Of a stretch of 64,000 nucleotides of DNA, positions 45,319 to 54,375 are shown piece after piece. Source of the DNA: Flaviflexus massiliensis (GTDB lineage Bacteria > Actinomycetota > Actinomycetes > Actinomycetales > Actinomycetaceae). Below the pieces are notes generated by a model. That model saw only the letters and a list, made by a program, of their open reading frames with translations, was not told where the DNA came from and ran no database searches. The stretch's first letter is position 1, and every line of letters begins with the position of its first letter. The stretch is taken from assembly GCF_001375495.1 (NCBI RefSeq), contig NZ_LN831057.1, positions 372,001 to 436,000 on the forward strand. The letters run 5' to 3'. The position numbers and the translations under genes were made by a program.

Positions 45319-46185
45319 CTATTGGGGTGCCGTCAGGAAGTCGATGAGTTCCTCGACCCTGCCGAGCAGCGAGGGTTCAAGGTCTTTCCAATCCCGGACG
45401 CGACCAAGGATCTTAGACCAGCCAATGCCAACGTCCTCGACGGTGTCGTGGGGGAGGCCAAGGGCCGCGAGGCTACCCTTCTTGATGTCGATGTGCTTGG
45501 GGATATGGGGCCACTCTTTCAAACCTACGCGGGCCGGTTTAATTGCCTGCCACACGTCAACGTAGGGGTGGCCGAGAACGAGGACGTGGTCGTTACCGTA
45601 ACGACCAAGGGCCTCGTCTACGAGGCGGGATTCTTTCGTTCCAGGGAGCAGATGGTCGACGAGGACGGCTGCGCGCCGGCCCGGGCCGGGTTCGAAGGAC
45701 GCCAGCATGTCGCCAAGCCTGTCCACGCCAGCAAGTTCTTCCACGGCAATGCCTTCGAAGCGCAGGTCCTCGCCCCAGACTTTGTCGATGAGCTGCCAAT
45801 CGTGCCGGCCCTCGACCCACATGCGAGACGGCATGATCGTGGATGGTTTTGCTTGCACGCGTACTGAACCGGAGGCGGTGCGTGCCGGTGCTTGGGCCCT
45901 TGCGGCCTGCTTTTTGGGGGCGATCATGTTGACCGGTTCCCCGTCGATCCAGAAGCCGGGACCGAGAGGAAACTTTCGTTTCACCCCGCCGCGGCCCTCG
46001 AGGGTCATGAGGTATTCACCGGCAACTTTCCCACATGCCACGAGTTCCCCAACAAAACCGCTCGCCACGTCCTCGAGTACGAGGCCCACGTCGGCAGACA
46101 CATCCTTTTGTGTGCGCAGACGGGAAGGCTTGGGCTGGGACAGGACATCCCTGCCATATCTGTCAGCTGGTCGCGAAGCTCTCAC
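45319..46185 (-). CDS. DUF3097-family protein
   Basis: About 288 residues of an actinobacteria-restricted family. The family opening DRYGRDVLSQP appears just after the start, and the core has SRMWVEGRHDWQLIDKVWGEDLR, GVDRLGDMLASFEPGPGRRAAVLVDHLLPGTKESRLVDE and VLVLGHPYVDVWQAIKP. The central part looks like a TOPRIM-type alpha/beta domain (conserved VEG, VLVDH and similar acidic positions), which is my inference. GTG 46185 is preferred: TACCCT (minus strand, 46192-46197) ends 6 nt before it and the longer upstream frame reads through the hrcA promoter. It is divergent from hrcA. Confidence 0.82.
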   Translation of the reverse strand: MRASRPADRYGRDVLSQPKPSRLRTQKDVSADVGLVLEDVASGFVGELVACGKVAGEYLMTLEGRGGVKRKFPLGPGFWIDGEPVNMIAPKKQAARAQAPARTASGSVRVQAKPSTIMPSRMWVEGRHDWQLIDKVWGEDLRFEGIAVEELAGVDRLGDMLASFEPGPGRRAAVLVDHLLPGTKESRLVDEALGRYGNDHVLVLGHPYVDVWQAIKPARVGLKEWPHIPKHIDIKKGSLAALGLPHDTVEDVGIGWSKILGRVRDWKDLEPSLLGRVEELIDFLTAPQ

Positions 46186-46191
46186 CGTTCC

Positions 46192-46197
46192 AGGGTA
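46192..46197 (-). promoter_or_regulatory. Putative -10 hexamer of a leaderless DUF3097 transcript
   Basis: TACCCT on the minus strand ends 6 nt before GTG 46185. Confidence 0.4.
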
Positions 46198-46223
46198 TGC
46201 AGTAAAGTCAATCGTGCATAGAA

Positions 46224-46250
46224 TTAGCACTCGGGCATGTCGAGTGCAAA
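46224..46250 (+). promoter_or_regulatory. CIRCE element, HrcA operator
   Basis: TTAGCACTC-N9-GAGTGCAAA matches the CIRCE consensus TTAGCACTC-N9-GAGTGCTAA with one mismatch in the right arm. It lies just upstream of hrcA, so HrcA should repress its own operon and release it on heat shock. Confidence 0.92.
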
Positions 46251-46262
46251 GAGGGAGGAACG

Positions 46263-47261
46263 GTGCGAAGCGACCAACGTCGACTGAGGGTCTTGCAGGC
46301 GATTGTGCAGGACTATGTGCACACTCGTGAACCCGTTGGCTCAAAGGCCATTGCTGACCGGCACGGGTTCGACGTATCTTCCGCCACGATTAGGAATGAC
46401 ATGGCGGCGTTGGAGGAGGGCGGGCTCATTCACCAGCCGCACACCTCAGCGGGGCGCGTTCCTACAGATCGCGGCTACCGTGCCTTCGTGGACTCCATCT
46501 CCCAGATCAAGCCCCTCTCGTCCGCTGAAAAGCGTGCAATCGAGACGTGGTTGGAGGGCGCGGTCGACATGGATGATGTGCTGATCCGTGCCGGCAGGCT
46601 CCTCGCCCAGCTCACCAACCAGGTGGCTGTCGTCCAATACCCGAACCGGAAACGTCACGCACTACGTCACGTCGAACTTGTCCCCATTTCGGATCACCAC
46701 GCCATGCTCATAGCCATTACCGACTCCGGCGCAGTCCAGCAGCGCACCCTGGAAATCTCGTTGACCGATGAGCTGGCAACCTCGATCGCCGCCCGGGTGA
46801 ACAGTGCCACGGTGGGCAAAGCCGGTCCCGAGATCACCCTCGACTCGAAAGAATTCGATCACCTTCCTCCCCTTGAGAAGCGGATGGTGGGGGCGATCAC
46901 GGCCGTGTTGAAGGATGTCATGACCGATGAGGCAGAGGAACGCCTCGTCATGGCAGGCACCGCGAACCTTGCCCGCACCAACCTGGATTTCGCCCGCACC
47001 ATTACCCCGGTCCTTGAAGCCCTCGAAGAACAGGTCGTATTACTGCGGCTCTTTGCTGACGTGGGAGATGAGCTGGCCGTGACCATTGGCGAGGAGAACC
47101 AGGATGAGGGGCTGGCGGAAGCATCGATCGTCACCTCGATGTACGGTGAACCGGGTACCTCCCGTCTCGGCATCGTGGGACCCACTCGCATGGACTACGC
47201 CAACGCGATGGTGAGCGTACGTGCCGTGGCCCGCTACCTCACCCGAATCCTTGGGTCCTAG
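46263..47261 (+). CDS. hrcA: Heat-inducible transcription repressor HrcA
   Basis: A 332-residue repressor: an N-terminal winged helix (VGSKAIADRHGFDVSSATIRNDMAALEEGGLI), then GAF-like and dimerisation domains with ALRHVELVPIS, IGEENQDEGLAEASIVTSMY and LGIVGPTRMDY. It needs GroEL to stay active in other bacteria. GTG 46263 has GGGAGG 4-5 nt upstream. It is autoregulated through the CIRCE site. dnaJ follows after 145 bp and is likely part of the same heat-shock unit. Confidence 0.96.
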   Translation: MRSDQRRLRVLQAIVQDYVHTREPVGSKAIADRHGFDVSSATIRNDMAALEEGGLIHQPHTSAGRVPTDRGYRAFVDSISQIKPLSSAEKRAIETWLEGAVDMDDVLIRAGRLLAQLTNQVAVVQYPNRKRHALRHVELVPISDHHAMLIAITDSGAVQQRTLEISLTDELATSIAARVNSATVGKAGPEITLDSKEFDHLPPLEKRMVGAITAVLKDVMTDEAEERLVMAGTANLARTNLDFARTITPVLEALEEQVVLLRLFADVGDELAVTIGEENQDEGLAEASIVTSMYGEPGTSRLGIVGPTRMDYANAMVSVRAVARYLTRILGS

Positions 47262-47406
47262 CGTGGTGGGACTCAACCTCGTGAGAAGATCACGTGCGCA
47301 CATGCCAGGCCTGGCACTCCGGACCTGACCGGTTACCCTCGGGAACTTTGATAAGACTGACCGTGACCAAAAGTAACGACAACTCGAACAGAAAGATACG
47401 GCGTTA

Positions 47407-48522
47407 GTGGCTGACTACTACGACATTCTTGGGGTATCGCGTTCAGCGACCCAGGATGAAATCAAGAGAGCCTACAGGAAAAAGGCACGCACCCTGCACC
47501 CGGACGTTGCCGGCCCCGACAAGGCCGACGAGTTTAAGGAGGTGACGGGCGCCTACGAGGTCCTCTCCAACGAGGAGAAGCGCCGCCTGTACGACATGGG
47601 AGGCGAATCCGCAGTCCGCAACGGCGGCGGGGGAGCGGGCGGATTTGGTGGCTCCTTCCACGACATCTTCGACACCTTCTTCGGAGGTAGCACCGCCGCA
47701 CGGGGACCCGTTCCCCGCGGACGTCGCGGACAGGACGCCCTCGTTCCCGTAGAAATCGATCTCATTGATGCAACCTTCGGTATCGAAACTGAACTGACGA
47801 TCGATACCGCGATCCGCTGCAAGACCTGCAACGGCACCTGCTCCCGCGAAGGCAGCGAACCGACGACCTGTACTGCGTGTGGTGGTTCCGGTTCGGTCCG
47901 CAAGGTTACCAACTCCTTCCTCGGCCAGGTTATGTCCACCAGCTCGTGCGGTGTCTGCCAGGGCCACGGCACCGTCATCACCGATCCCTGCCTCGACTGC
48001 GCGGGCGAGGGGCGCGTCCGCGCCCAGCAGACCCTCCAGGTCAAGATTCCTGCCGGTATTGAGGACGGCATGAGGATTCGGATGCCTGGGAGAGGCGAAG
48101 TTGGTCCGGCCGGCGGACCCCAGGGTGACCTGTTTGTCGAGGTGCACGTCAAGCACCATCCCGAGTTCACCCGCCAGGGAGACGACCTCGTGTGCGAACT
48201 CGAGATCCCTATGACAGCCGCCGCGCTCGGTACGACGATGACCATTGAGTCTTTCGACGGACCCCAGAATGTGGAGATTGAACCCGGCACGTCCGGTGGC
48301 GTGTCCCTGCGAGTACGCGGCAAGGGCGTGGGCAGGCTGCACCGCTCGGACCGCGGTGACCTCGTCATCAACATTCACGTCCAAACACCCACGAAGCTCT
48401 CCTCACGGGAAAAGGAACTGCTGAAGGAACTAGCTGAAATCCGGGGAGAAACCCAGCCCGAAGGCAACCTGGTATCCGAATCAAGCTCTGTCTTCTCCCG
48501 TTTCAAGGACCGCTTCAGGTGA
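47407..48522 (+). CDS. dnaJ: Chaperone DnaJ (DnaJ2 type)
   Basis: A 371-residue DnaK co-chaperone. The J domain (1-65) has the HPD motif in TLHPDVAGP, followed by a Gly/Phe-rich linker and a zinc-binding domain with four cysteine pairs (CKTCNGTC, CTACGGSG, CGVCQGHG, CLDCAGEG). The first pair has Cys instead of the usual final Gly. Two C-terminal substrate-binding domains follow. The hrcA-linked dnaJ is the second actinobacterial DnaJ; another is usually with dnaK-grpE. GTG 47407 is the start. rsmE overlaps its end by 4 bp. Confidence 0.95.
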   Translation: MADYYDILGVSRSATQDEIKRAYRKKARTLHPDVAGPDKADEFKEVTGAYEVLSNEEKRRLYDMGGESAVRNGGGGAGGFGGSFHDIFDTFFGGSTAARGPVPRGRRGQDALVPVEIDLIDATFGIETELTIDTAIRCKTCNGTCSREGSEPTTCTACGGSGSVRKVTNSFLGQVMSTSSCGVCQGHGTVITDPCLDCAGEGRVRAQQTLQVKIPAGIEDGMRIRMPGRGEVGPAGGPQGDLFVEVHVKHHPEFTRQGDDLVCELEIPMTAAALGTTMTIESFDGPQNVEIEPGTSGGVSLRVRGKGVGRLHRSDRGDLVINIHVQTPTKLSSREKELLKELAEIRGETQPEGNLVSESSSVFSRFKDRFR

Positions 48523-49268
48523 CCAACCAGGTCTACTACGACCCCAACCTCGGCAAAACCGTTGAGGTTGGTTCCCCGGTGGAGCTGACAGGAGATGAAG
48601 CCCGCCACGCCCACGTCAAACGCGTCACCCCAGGTGAGGTCATCGACGTGGTCAACGGCGCAGGCACAAGGGCAACGATTAGGGTCGCCTCCGCCAGCCC
48701 CACCAGCCTTGTCGGCACCGCCGAATCGGTTTCGCACGAGGAACGCGGCATCGCCATCACCCTCGTTCAGGCACTAGCCAAGGGTGGGCGTGACGAGTCC
48801 GCCATCGAAGCAGCAATCGAAGTCGGCGTGAACGGCATCGTTGCCTGGCAGGCAGATCGGTCAATCGTGCGCTGGTCCGGACCGAAGGCGGACAAGGGGA
48901 TTGCGAAGTGGGAGCAGCTGGGATTGGCCGCCATGAAGCAGTCCCGCCAATCCCACCTCCCCACCGTGAGCGGCCCCTACACGTCGAAACAGCTGACCCA
49001 GGCCATCGCCGACACCGTCCAAGACGGCGGGCGAGTCCTGCTCTGCCAAGAAACAGCAACCACGAGGCTTGCTGGGTTGGAATTCGACCCCACGGACCGG
49101 GTGTGGATCATTGTTGGTCCCGAGGGCGGAATCAGCGAAGTCGAACTCGACAGTTTCGTTCGTGCCGGCGGGGAACCGGTGCTGCTTGGCGATAATGTTC
49201 TCCGGTCGGGTACTGCAGGAACAGTTGCCGCCACGGTCGTCAATGTTTTGAGCGGAAGCTGGCGATAG
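48519..49268 (+). CDS. rsmE: 16S rRNA (uracil-N3)-methyltransferase RsmE
   Basis: A 249-residue SPOUT methyltransferase that makes m3U1498. An N-terminal PUA-like domain (HAHVKRVTPGEVIDVVNG) is followed by the knotted domain with LVQALAKGGRDESAIEAAIEVGV, AAMKQSRQSHLPTV, WIIVGPEGGISEVEL and VLLGDNVLRSGTAGT, which form the SAM pocket. The GTG start at 48519 overlaps the dnaJ stop (GTGA). phoH follows 1 bp after the stop. Confidence 0.96.
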   Translation: MTNQVYYDPNLGKTVEVGSPVELTGDEARHAHVKRVTPGEVIDVVNGAGTRATIRVASASPTSLVGTAESVSHEERGIAITLVQALAKGGRDESAIEAAIEVGVNGIVAWQADRSIVRWSGPKADKGIAKWEQLGLAAMKQSRQSHLPTVSGPYTSKQLTQAIADTVQDGGRVLLCQETATTRLAGLEFDPTDRVWIIVGPEGGISEVELDSFVRAGGEPVLLGDNVLRSGTAGTVAATVVNVLSGSWR

Positions 49269-49269
49269 G

Positions 49270-50271
49270 ATGAGCTCACCGGCAGGAAGGTCACATGTGC
49301 AGGTCTTAAACGTCCCAGACGATATCCCCCTCATCAATCTCCTCGGCCACAGGGACGAAGTCCTGCGAGCCCTGGAACGCGGACTCGCACCCGCAAGCAT
49401 CCACGTGCGGGAACGAGAGATCACGATTGACGGAGCCGAGGGGCCCGTTGCTCTCGCGGCCTCGCTTATTTCAGAACTTATCAACGTTGTTCGCGGGGGC
49501 ACGGCACTGACCGTGGATTCGGTCGAGCGTGCCATCACCATCACCAAGGAGGGTCTCGCGGCCCCCTCGGATGTGATGAACACGGATATTCTCTCCAACC
49601 GGGGAAAGACCATCCGGCCCAAGACCGTGGGACAAAAGAAATACGTCGATGCGATCGACGAGAACACGGTCATCTTCGGTATCGGACCTGCCGGTACCGG
49701 CAAAACCTACCTGGCGATGGCGAAAGCCGTTGTTGCTCTGCAGAGCCGTGAGGTCTCCCGCATCGTCCTCACCCGTCCGGCTGTGGAGGCGGGGGAGTCG
49801 CTCGGATTCCTTCCCGGAACGCTGAACGACAAGATTGACCCCTACCTGCGCCCGCTGTATGACGCGCTGCACGACATGCTAGATGCTGACGCGATCCCGA
49901 AGCTCATGGCGGCCGGCACGATCGAGGTGGCGCCGCTCGCGTACATGCGTGGCCGCACCCTCAATGACGCATTTATCATCCTCGACGAGGCGCAGAACAC
50001 GACGCCGGAGCAGATGAAAATGTTCCTCACCCGCCTCGGATTCGGCTCCAAGGCAGTCATCACGGGTGACGTCACCCAGGTGGATCTGCCGGGCGGCACA
50101 CAGTCCGGACTCAAGGTGGTCCGCACAATTTTGAAAGACATTGACGGTCTGGCATTTGCTGAACTGTCGAGCGCGGACGTGGTACGACATCGCCTCGTTG
50201 GCGAAATTATTGACGCATACGAGCGCTGGGGAGTGGACGAGACCCAGCCCAACCATAGGAGGCGGCGTTGA
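49270..50271 (+). CDS. phoH: PhoH-family ATPase
   Basis: A 333-residue RecA-like NTPase. An N-terminal KH-like region is followed by Walker [14 protein letters not shown] (about 137-149), [17 protein letters not shown] and Walker [22 protein letters not shown], then [14 protein letters not shown]. It is thought to act in RNA metabolism together with YbeY, whose gene follows with a TTGA overlap. The gene lies in the conserved rsmE-phoH-ybeY-corC-era string. Confidence 0.95.
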   Translation: MSSPAGRSHVQVLNVPDDIPLINLLGHRDEVLRALERGLAPASIHVREREITIDGAEGPVALAASLISELINVVRGGTALTVDSVERAITITKEGLAAPSDVMNTDILSNRGKTIRPKTVGQKKYVDAIDENTVIFGIGPAGTGKTYLAMAKAVVALQSREVSRIVLTRPAVEAGESLGFLPGTLNDKIDPYLRPLYDALHDMLDADAIPKLMAAGTIEVAPLAYMRGRTLNDAFIILDEAQNTTPEQMKMFLTRLGFGSKAVITGDVTQVDLPGGTQSGLKVVRTILKDIDGLAFAELSSADVVRHRLVGEIIDAYERWGVDETQPNHRRRR

Positions 50272-50723
50272 TCGAGTACGCGGACGAGTCGGGATTTGAA
50301 CCGGCTCTCGATGGTGAAGAAATCTCGGCACTCGCACGGTACGTGCTGGACGAGATGAGAGTCCACCCCGGTTCGGATCTGACCGTCATGCTCGTGGACG
50401 AGGACACGATGTCGGACCTGCACGTCAAGTGGATGGATGAGGAGGGGCCGACCGACGTGCTCTCGTTCCCGATGGACGAGATCAGGCCCGCACCCGCCGG
50501 CCAGGAACCGGTCGAAGGGCTCCTCGGTGATGTCGTTGTTTGTCCCACGGTTGCCGCCGAGCAAGCGAAAGTAGCAGGGCATGCCACGATCGAGGAGGTC
50601 CTCCTGCTCGTCACCCACGGCATCCTGCACGTGCTGGGCTACGATCATGCAACTCCCGAGGAGGAGAAGGAAATGTTTGGGTTGCAGCGCAAGCTGCTCC
50701 TCAACTTCCTCGCGGACAGATAA
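50268..50723 (+). CDS. ybeY: Endoribonuclease YbeY (rRNA maturation factor)
   Basis: A 151-residue zinc RNase for 16S rRNA 3'-end processing and 70S quality control. The metal site is in [21 protein letters not shown] (H-x3-H-x5-H type), with the conserved [16 protein letters not shown] before it and [16 protein letters not shown] between. Start TTG 50268 overlaps the phoH stop and has AGGAGG upstream. The next gene begins inside its stop (TAATG). Confidence 0.95.
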   Translation: MIEYADESGFEPALDGEEISALARYVLDEMRVHPGSDLTVMLVDEDTMSDLHVKWMDEEGPTDVLSFPMDEIRPAPAGQEPVEGLLGDVVVCPTVAAEQAKVAGHATIEEVLLLVTHGILHVLGYDHATPEEEKEMFGLQRKLLLNFLADR

Positions 50724-51955
50724 TGACACCCATGCTTAACGAGGTCCCGGAAGCACCCCTTGTCGGCCTCGTCATCATTCTCCTCCTCATCGAAGTGAGC
50801 GCTTCGGCACTCGATGCTGCACTTGCACGGATCACCCGGACCGAGGCCGCGGAGGCCATGGCTCTCGGGAAAAATGGGACGAAGATCGCCCACATCGTCG
50901 AATCTCGTACCGCTGCACGTGTTGCCGTCACATCGATTAGGGCAATTTCAACCATTACCGCCGGCTCCGTTCTTGCCCTCGTTGCCGCGGACTTCCTGTC
51001 CGCCTGGTGGCAGGTGGTGCTCTTCACCCTGGTCGTCGCCATCGTTCTCGCACTGATCATGGGTGTGTTTTCTCCGCGCAAGCTCGGACGAAAGAACCCG
51101 GTCAAGACCATCGGTGCGTTCGCTACACCGCTTGCCGTTCTCACGAAACTCTTTGCCGCCTTTGTCCAGAAGGATGAGGAAGAAAAGGACGATGATGATC
51201 TGGCGATCATGATGGAGCGCGTGAGCGAATCGGATGAGCTCGAAGAGGACGAACGGATCCTTCTCCAATCGGTCATGGGCATGAGGGACACGATGGTGCG
51301 TGAAGTCATGGTGCCCCGTACCGACATGATCACCATTCACACCGACACATCCCTCGACAAGGCCATCTCCCTCTTTGTTCGGTCCGGCTACTCCCGTATC
51401 CCCGTCACGGGCGACACGGTCGATGACGTGGCGGGCGTGCTGTACGTCAAGGACATTATTCGCCGCACCCACCGCAGGCTCGACACCGACGAACTCACTG
51501 TCTCCGACGTCATGCGCCAAGCCGTCTTCGTTCCGGAAATGAAGCCGGTTGACGACGTGTTGCACGACATGCAGGCTAAGTATTTCCACATGGCTCTCGT
51601 CGTTGATGAGTACGGCGGCATTGCCGGGCTCGTGACGATGGAGGATCTTCTGGAAGAGCTCGTGGGGGAGATGGTTGACGAACACGACCACGCAGCCCCC
51701 GAAGTGGAACAGCTCGGGGAGGGAATCTACCGTGTTCCCGCACGCCTCCCCATCGACGAACTCGGCGAGCTTTTTGGTCTCTCGATCGAGGATGATGACG
51801 TGGATACCGCCGGCGGTTTGCTCGCCAAGGGGCTTGGCCAAATACCGATTTCGGGCTCCGAGACCGATATCCTAGGGTTGCACCTTCAGGCAGAACGCTT
51901 CGAAGGACGACGAAAGAGGCTCGCAACGCTTGTTGCGAGGGTGGAGGAAGAATGA
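50723..51955 (+). CDS. CorC/HlyC-family CNNM-CBS membrane protein
   Basis: A 410-residue protein with an N-terminal DUF21/CNNM membrane domain (helices about 8-28, 60-80, 90-115), two CBS domains (about 190-310: VMVPRTDMITIHTDTSLDKAI and SGYSRIPVTGDTVDDVAGVLYVKD) and a C-terminal CorC_HlyC transporter-associated domain (YRVPARLPIDELGELFGL). Family members are linked to magnesium and cobalt export or homeostasis. An acidic insert (KDEEEKDDDD) lies between the membrane and CBS parts. The ATG at 50723 shares a base with the ybeY stop; the stop overlaps era by ATGA. Confidence 0.9.
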   Translation: MTPMLNEVPEAPLVGLVIILLLIEVSASALDAALARITRTEAAEAMALGKNGTKIAHIVESRTAARVAVTSIRAISTITAGSVLALVAADFLSAWWQVVLFTLVVAIVLALIMGVFSPRKLGRKNPVKTIGAFATPLAVLTKLFAAFVQKDEEEKDDDDLAIMMERVSESDELEEDERILLQSVMGMRDTMVREVMVPRTDMITIHTDTSLDKAISLFVRSGYSRIPVTGDTVDDVAGVLYVKDIIRRTHRRLDTDELTVSDVMRQAVFVPEMKPVDDVLHDMQAKYFHMALVVDEYGGIAGLVTMEDLLEELVGEMVDEHDHAAPEVEQLGEGIYRVPARLPIDELGELFGLSIEDDDVDTAGGLLAKGLGQIPISGSETDILGLHLQAERFEGRRKRLATLVARVEEE

Positions 51956-52851
51956 CGAGAGCCGGATTCGTGAGCCTGGTGGGTCGCCCCAATGCAGGTA
52001 AATCCACCCTGACCAACGCGCTCGTTGGTGACAAGGTTGCCATCACCTCGGCACGCCCTCAAACCACCCGCCGCGTTATCCGCGGCATCGTCAACCGGGA
52101 TGCTGGCCAGGTCATCATGGTTGATACCCCGGGAATGCACCGTCCCCGCACCTTGCTGGGTGAGCGGCTCAACGACCTCGTGCGCGAGACCCTGGGCGAT
52201 GTTGATGTCGTGGCGCTGTGTTTGCCCGCAACGGACAAGATCGGCCCCGGCGATGCCTACCTGTTGGAAGAAATCCAGAAGTCACGGACCCCCGTCATCG
52301 CGATCGTGACGAAGACCGATCTCGTGACGAAGGAGCAGCTCGCCACCCACCTCATCGAAGTCTCCCAATTCCACGATTTCAAGGAAATCATTCCCGTCAG
52401 TGCGGTCACCGGTGACAACGTCGACTACCTCGCCGACCTACTGATCGGTCTCATGGAGGAATCTCCCATCCTCTATCCCGAGGGAGAAACGATCCACGAA
52501 CCGGAACGCATCGTCGTTGCCGAGCTCATCAGGGAGGCGGCACTCGAAGGGGTGCGCGACGAACTTCCGCACTCGATTGCCGTGCTCGTGGAAGAAATGA
52601 ACGAGCGCCCCCAAAAGCCGGGGGACAAAAGGCCGCCCCTCATCGATATTCATGCGGACCTCTACGTTGAGAGGAGCTCCCAGAAAGGCATCGTCATCGG
52701 TGCGAAGGGAGCAAGGCTCAAAGAAGTGGGGAAAGCCGCGCGCGAAGAGATTGAGAAGCTCCTGGCGTGCCGGGTCTACCTGGACATCCACGTCCGAGTA
52801 GCGAAAGAGTGGCAGCGAGACCCAAAGCTCCTAAGAAGACTCGGATTCTAG
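51952..52851 (+). CDS. era: GTPase Era
   Basis: A 299-residue ribosome-assembly GTPase. G1 is GRPNAGKST, G2 in PQTTR, G3 DTPGMH, G4 TKTD, G5 PVSA. The C-terminal KH domain carries RSSQKGIVIGAKGARLKEVGKAAREEIE and binds the 3' end of 16S rRNA. ATGA overlap with the preceding gene. The C-terminus VRVAKEWQRDPKLLRRLGF is standard. In many actinobacteria recO follows; here four other genes intervene. Confidence 0.97.
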   Translation: MTRAGFVSLVGRPNAGKSTLTNALVGDKVAITSARPQTTRRVIRGIVNRDAGQVIMVDTPGMHRPRTLLGERLNDLVRETLGDVDVVALCLPATDKIGPGDAYLLEEIQKSRTPVIAIVTKTDLVTKEQLATHLIEVSQFHDFKEIIPVSAVTGDNVDYLADLLIGLMEESPILYPEGETIHEPERIVVAELIREAALEGVRDELPHSIAVLVEEMNERPQKPGDKRPPLIDIHADLYVERSSQKGIVIGAKGARLKEVGKAAREEIEKLLACRVYLDIHVRVAKEWQRDPKLLRRLGF

Positions 52852-54362
52852 TGACACGAGAGGTGCGGCACCCCCGACTGGTCGCCACCATTATTCTCGT
52901 CCTCATCCTGGGCATGTGGGGAACGATTGCCGGACCGGGCTGGAATCCCGACCCGTATCTCAACCAGATCGTGCCGCAAACCTCCGATACTCGGATCGGT
53001 TCGAACGCCGTCACGACCCCGCCCCGCACCTACGAGGTGAAGACAGAGGTTTACGATGTGGAACTGTCCGATGGGCAGACCGTCCAAGTGACCCTTCGCA
53101 CCCCGATCGGTGTCGACCACGACATTCCGGGCGTCGTGTTCATTCACGGCACCGGCACCTACCTGCACACGGCATTCAACCAGCACGCAACCACGCTGGC
53201 CTCGGCCGGCATCGCAACGCTGGTCGGGGATAAGCCGCTTGACAGCTATTCGGTCACGTCCCGCGACTACGAGCAGCTGGCACTCGCCTACGAGGACCAG
53301 TGGAATTGGCTTGCGGAACGCCCGGGCGTTGACCCGCACCGAGTCGGTGTTTACGGAGAATCCGAGGGCGCATTCATCGCCCCCATTGTCGGTGCCGCAG
53401 AGCCGCGGGTCAGCTTCGTCATCCTCGTTTCCGCGCCAGTCCTTCCCATTCGTCAGCAGGGCGCACTGGCGGCCGACACGTACCTGCGGAGGCTGGGAGT
53501 TCCCGAACAGCTCCTCCAAGCCATTCCCCGTCTCATCGGAGGCGAGCTCCCCGGCGGCTTCGACTACATCGATTTCGACGTCAGCCCCTATCAGCAGCAA
53601 CTCGAACAGCCAGTCCTCATCATGTACGGAACCGGCGACTATTCCATGCCCGTCATCCAGGGCGCGAACCTCATCATCGATGACCTCGCCGTCAACGGGA
53701 ACCGAGACTACACGCTTCGCTACTACGAGGATGCCGACCACGGGCTCCGGAACGAGACCGAATCTGGGGACCTGCTCCTCTCAACCGAAGCGGGTCGGGA
53801 TGTGTCGAGATGGATCCTCGGACTGCCGAACACGGCCCACGCCGAGCCGCGCATCGCGGGAGACCAACCGGTCCAAAACTTCACCGCGGAACGACCCGGG
53901 GCACCGCGCTGGTACGCGTCAGGGACGGCCGCGGTTGTCATCCTCATCGCCGGTCTCGCCCTCACCGTCCTGTCCTTCCTCGGGGGACTTCTTGGTCAGA
54001 TCCGCTTCCGCGGGCAACGGATACTGAACATGAAGGGCGTGGCCACCTCGCTGATCATTGCGGGAGTCGGGGTGCTCGCCGCCTGGGGAGCCTTCATCTG
54101 GTACGTCCTCTCCATCGCGGAGCTCGCCCTGTCCTACCAGACGGATGCGCTCATTGTGCGTGGCGGCTGGCTCCTCTGCCAGGTGGTGGCACTCGTCGCC
54201 GCGGCCCTCGTGGTGCATCTCCTCTACGCCTGGTTGGGTGCCCGCCCCCTCAAGGGGCTCGCACACGGAGTCATAGTCATCGGCATAATCGGCCTTGCGA
54301 CCCTGTTGACGGCTCTCGCCTATTGGAATGTCTATCCCTCACTTATCTCAGGTTTGTCATAA
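52851..54362 (+). CDS. Membrane alpha/beta-hydrolase with C-terminal transmembrane domain
   Basis: A 503-residue protein. One N-terminal membrane anchor (about 9-28) leads to an extracytoplasmic alpha/beta-hydrolase domain. The oxyanion region is VFIHGTGTYLH, the nucleophile elbow is GVYGESEGAF (Ser about 164), the acid region is MYGTGDYSMP, and the His is in DADHGLRNE. Then come three to four C-terminal helices (about 362-385, 400-425, 440-470, 475-498). Hydrolase with a fused membrane domain resembles the esterase/peptidase DUF families of Actinobacteria; substrate unknown. GTG 52851 shares its first base with the era stop. Confidence 0.75.
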   Translation: MTREVRHPRLVATIILVLILGMWGTIAGPGWNPDPYLNQIVPQTSDTRIGSNAVTTPPRTYEVKTEVYDVELSDGQTVQVTLRTPIGVDHDIPGVVFIHGTGTYLHTAFNQHATTLASAGIATLVGDKPLDSYSVTSRDYEQLALAYEDQWNWLAERPGVDPHRVGVYGESEGAFIAPIVGAAEPRVSFVILVSAPVLPIRQQGALAADTYLRRLGVPEQLLQAIPRLIGGELPGGFDYIDFDVSPYQQQLEQPVLIMYGTGDYSMPVIQGANLIIDDLAVNGNRDYTLRYYEDADHGLRNETESGDLLLSTEAGRDVSRWILGLPNTAHAEPRIAGDQPVQNFTAERPGAPRWYASGTAAVVILIAGLALTVLSFLGGLLGQIRFRGQRILNMKGVATSLIIAGVGVLAAWGAFIWYVLSIAELALSYQTDALIVRGGWLLCQVVALVAAALVVHLLYAWLGARPLKGLAHGVIVIGIIGLATLLTALAYWNVYPSLISGLS

Positions 54363-54375
54363 TCTGGGTTCCAGC

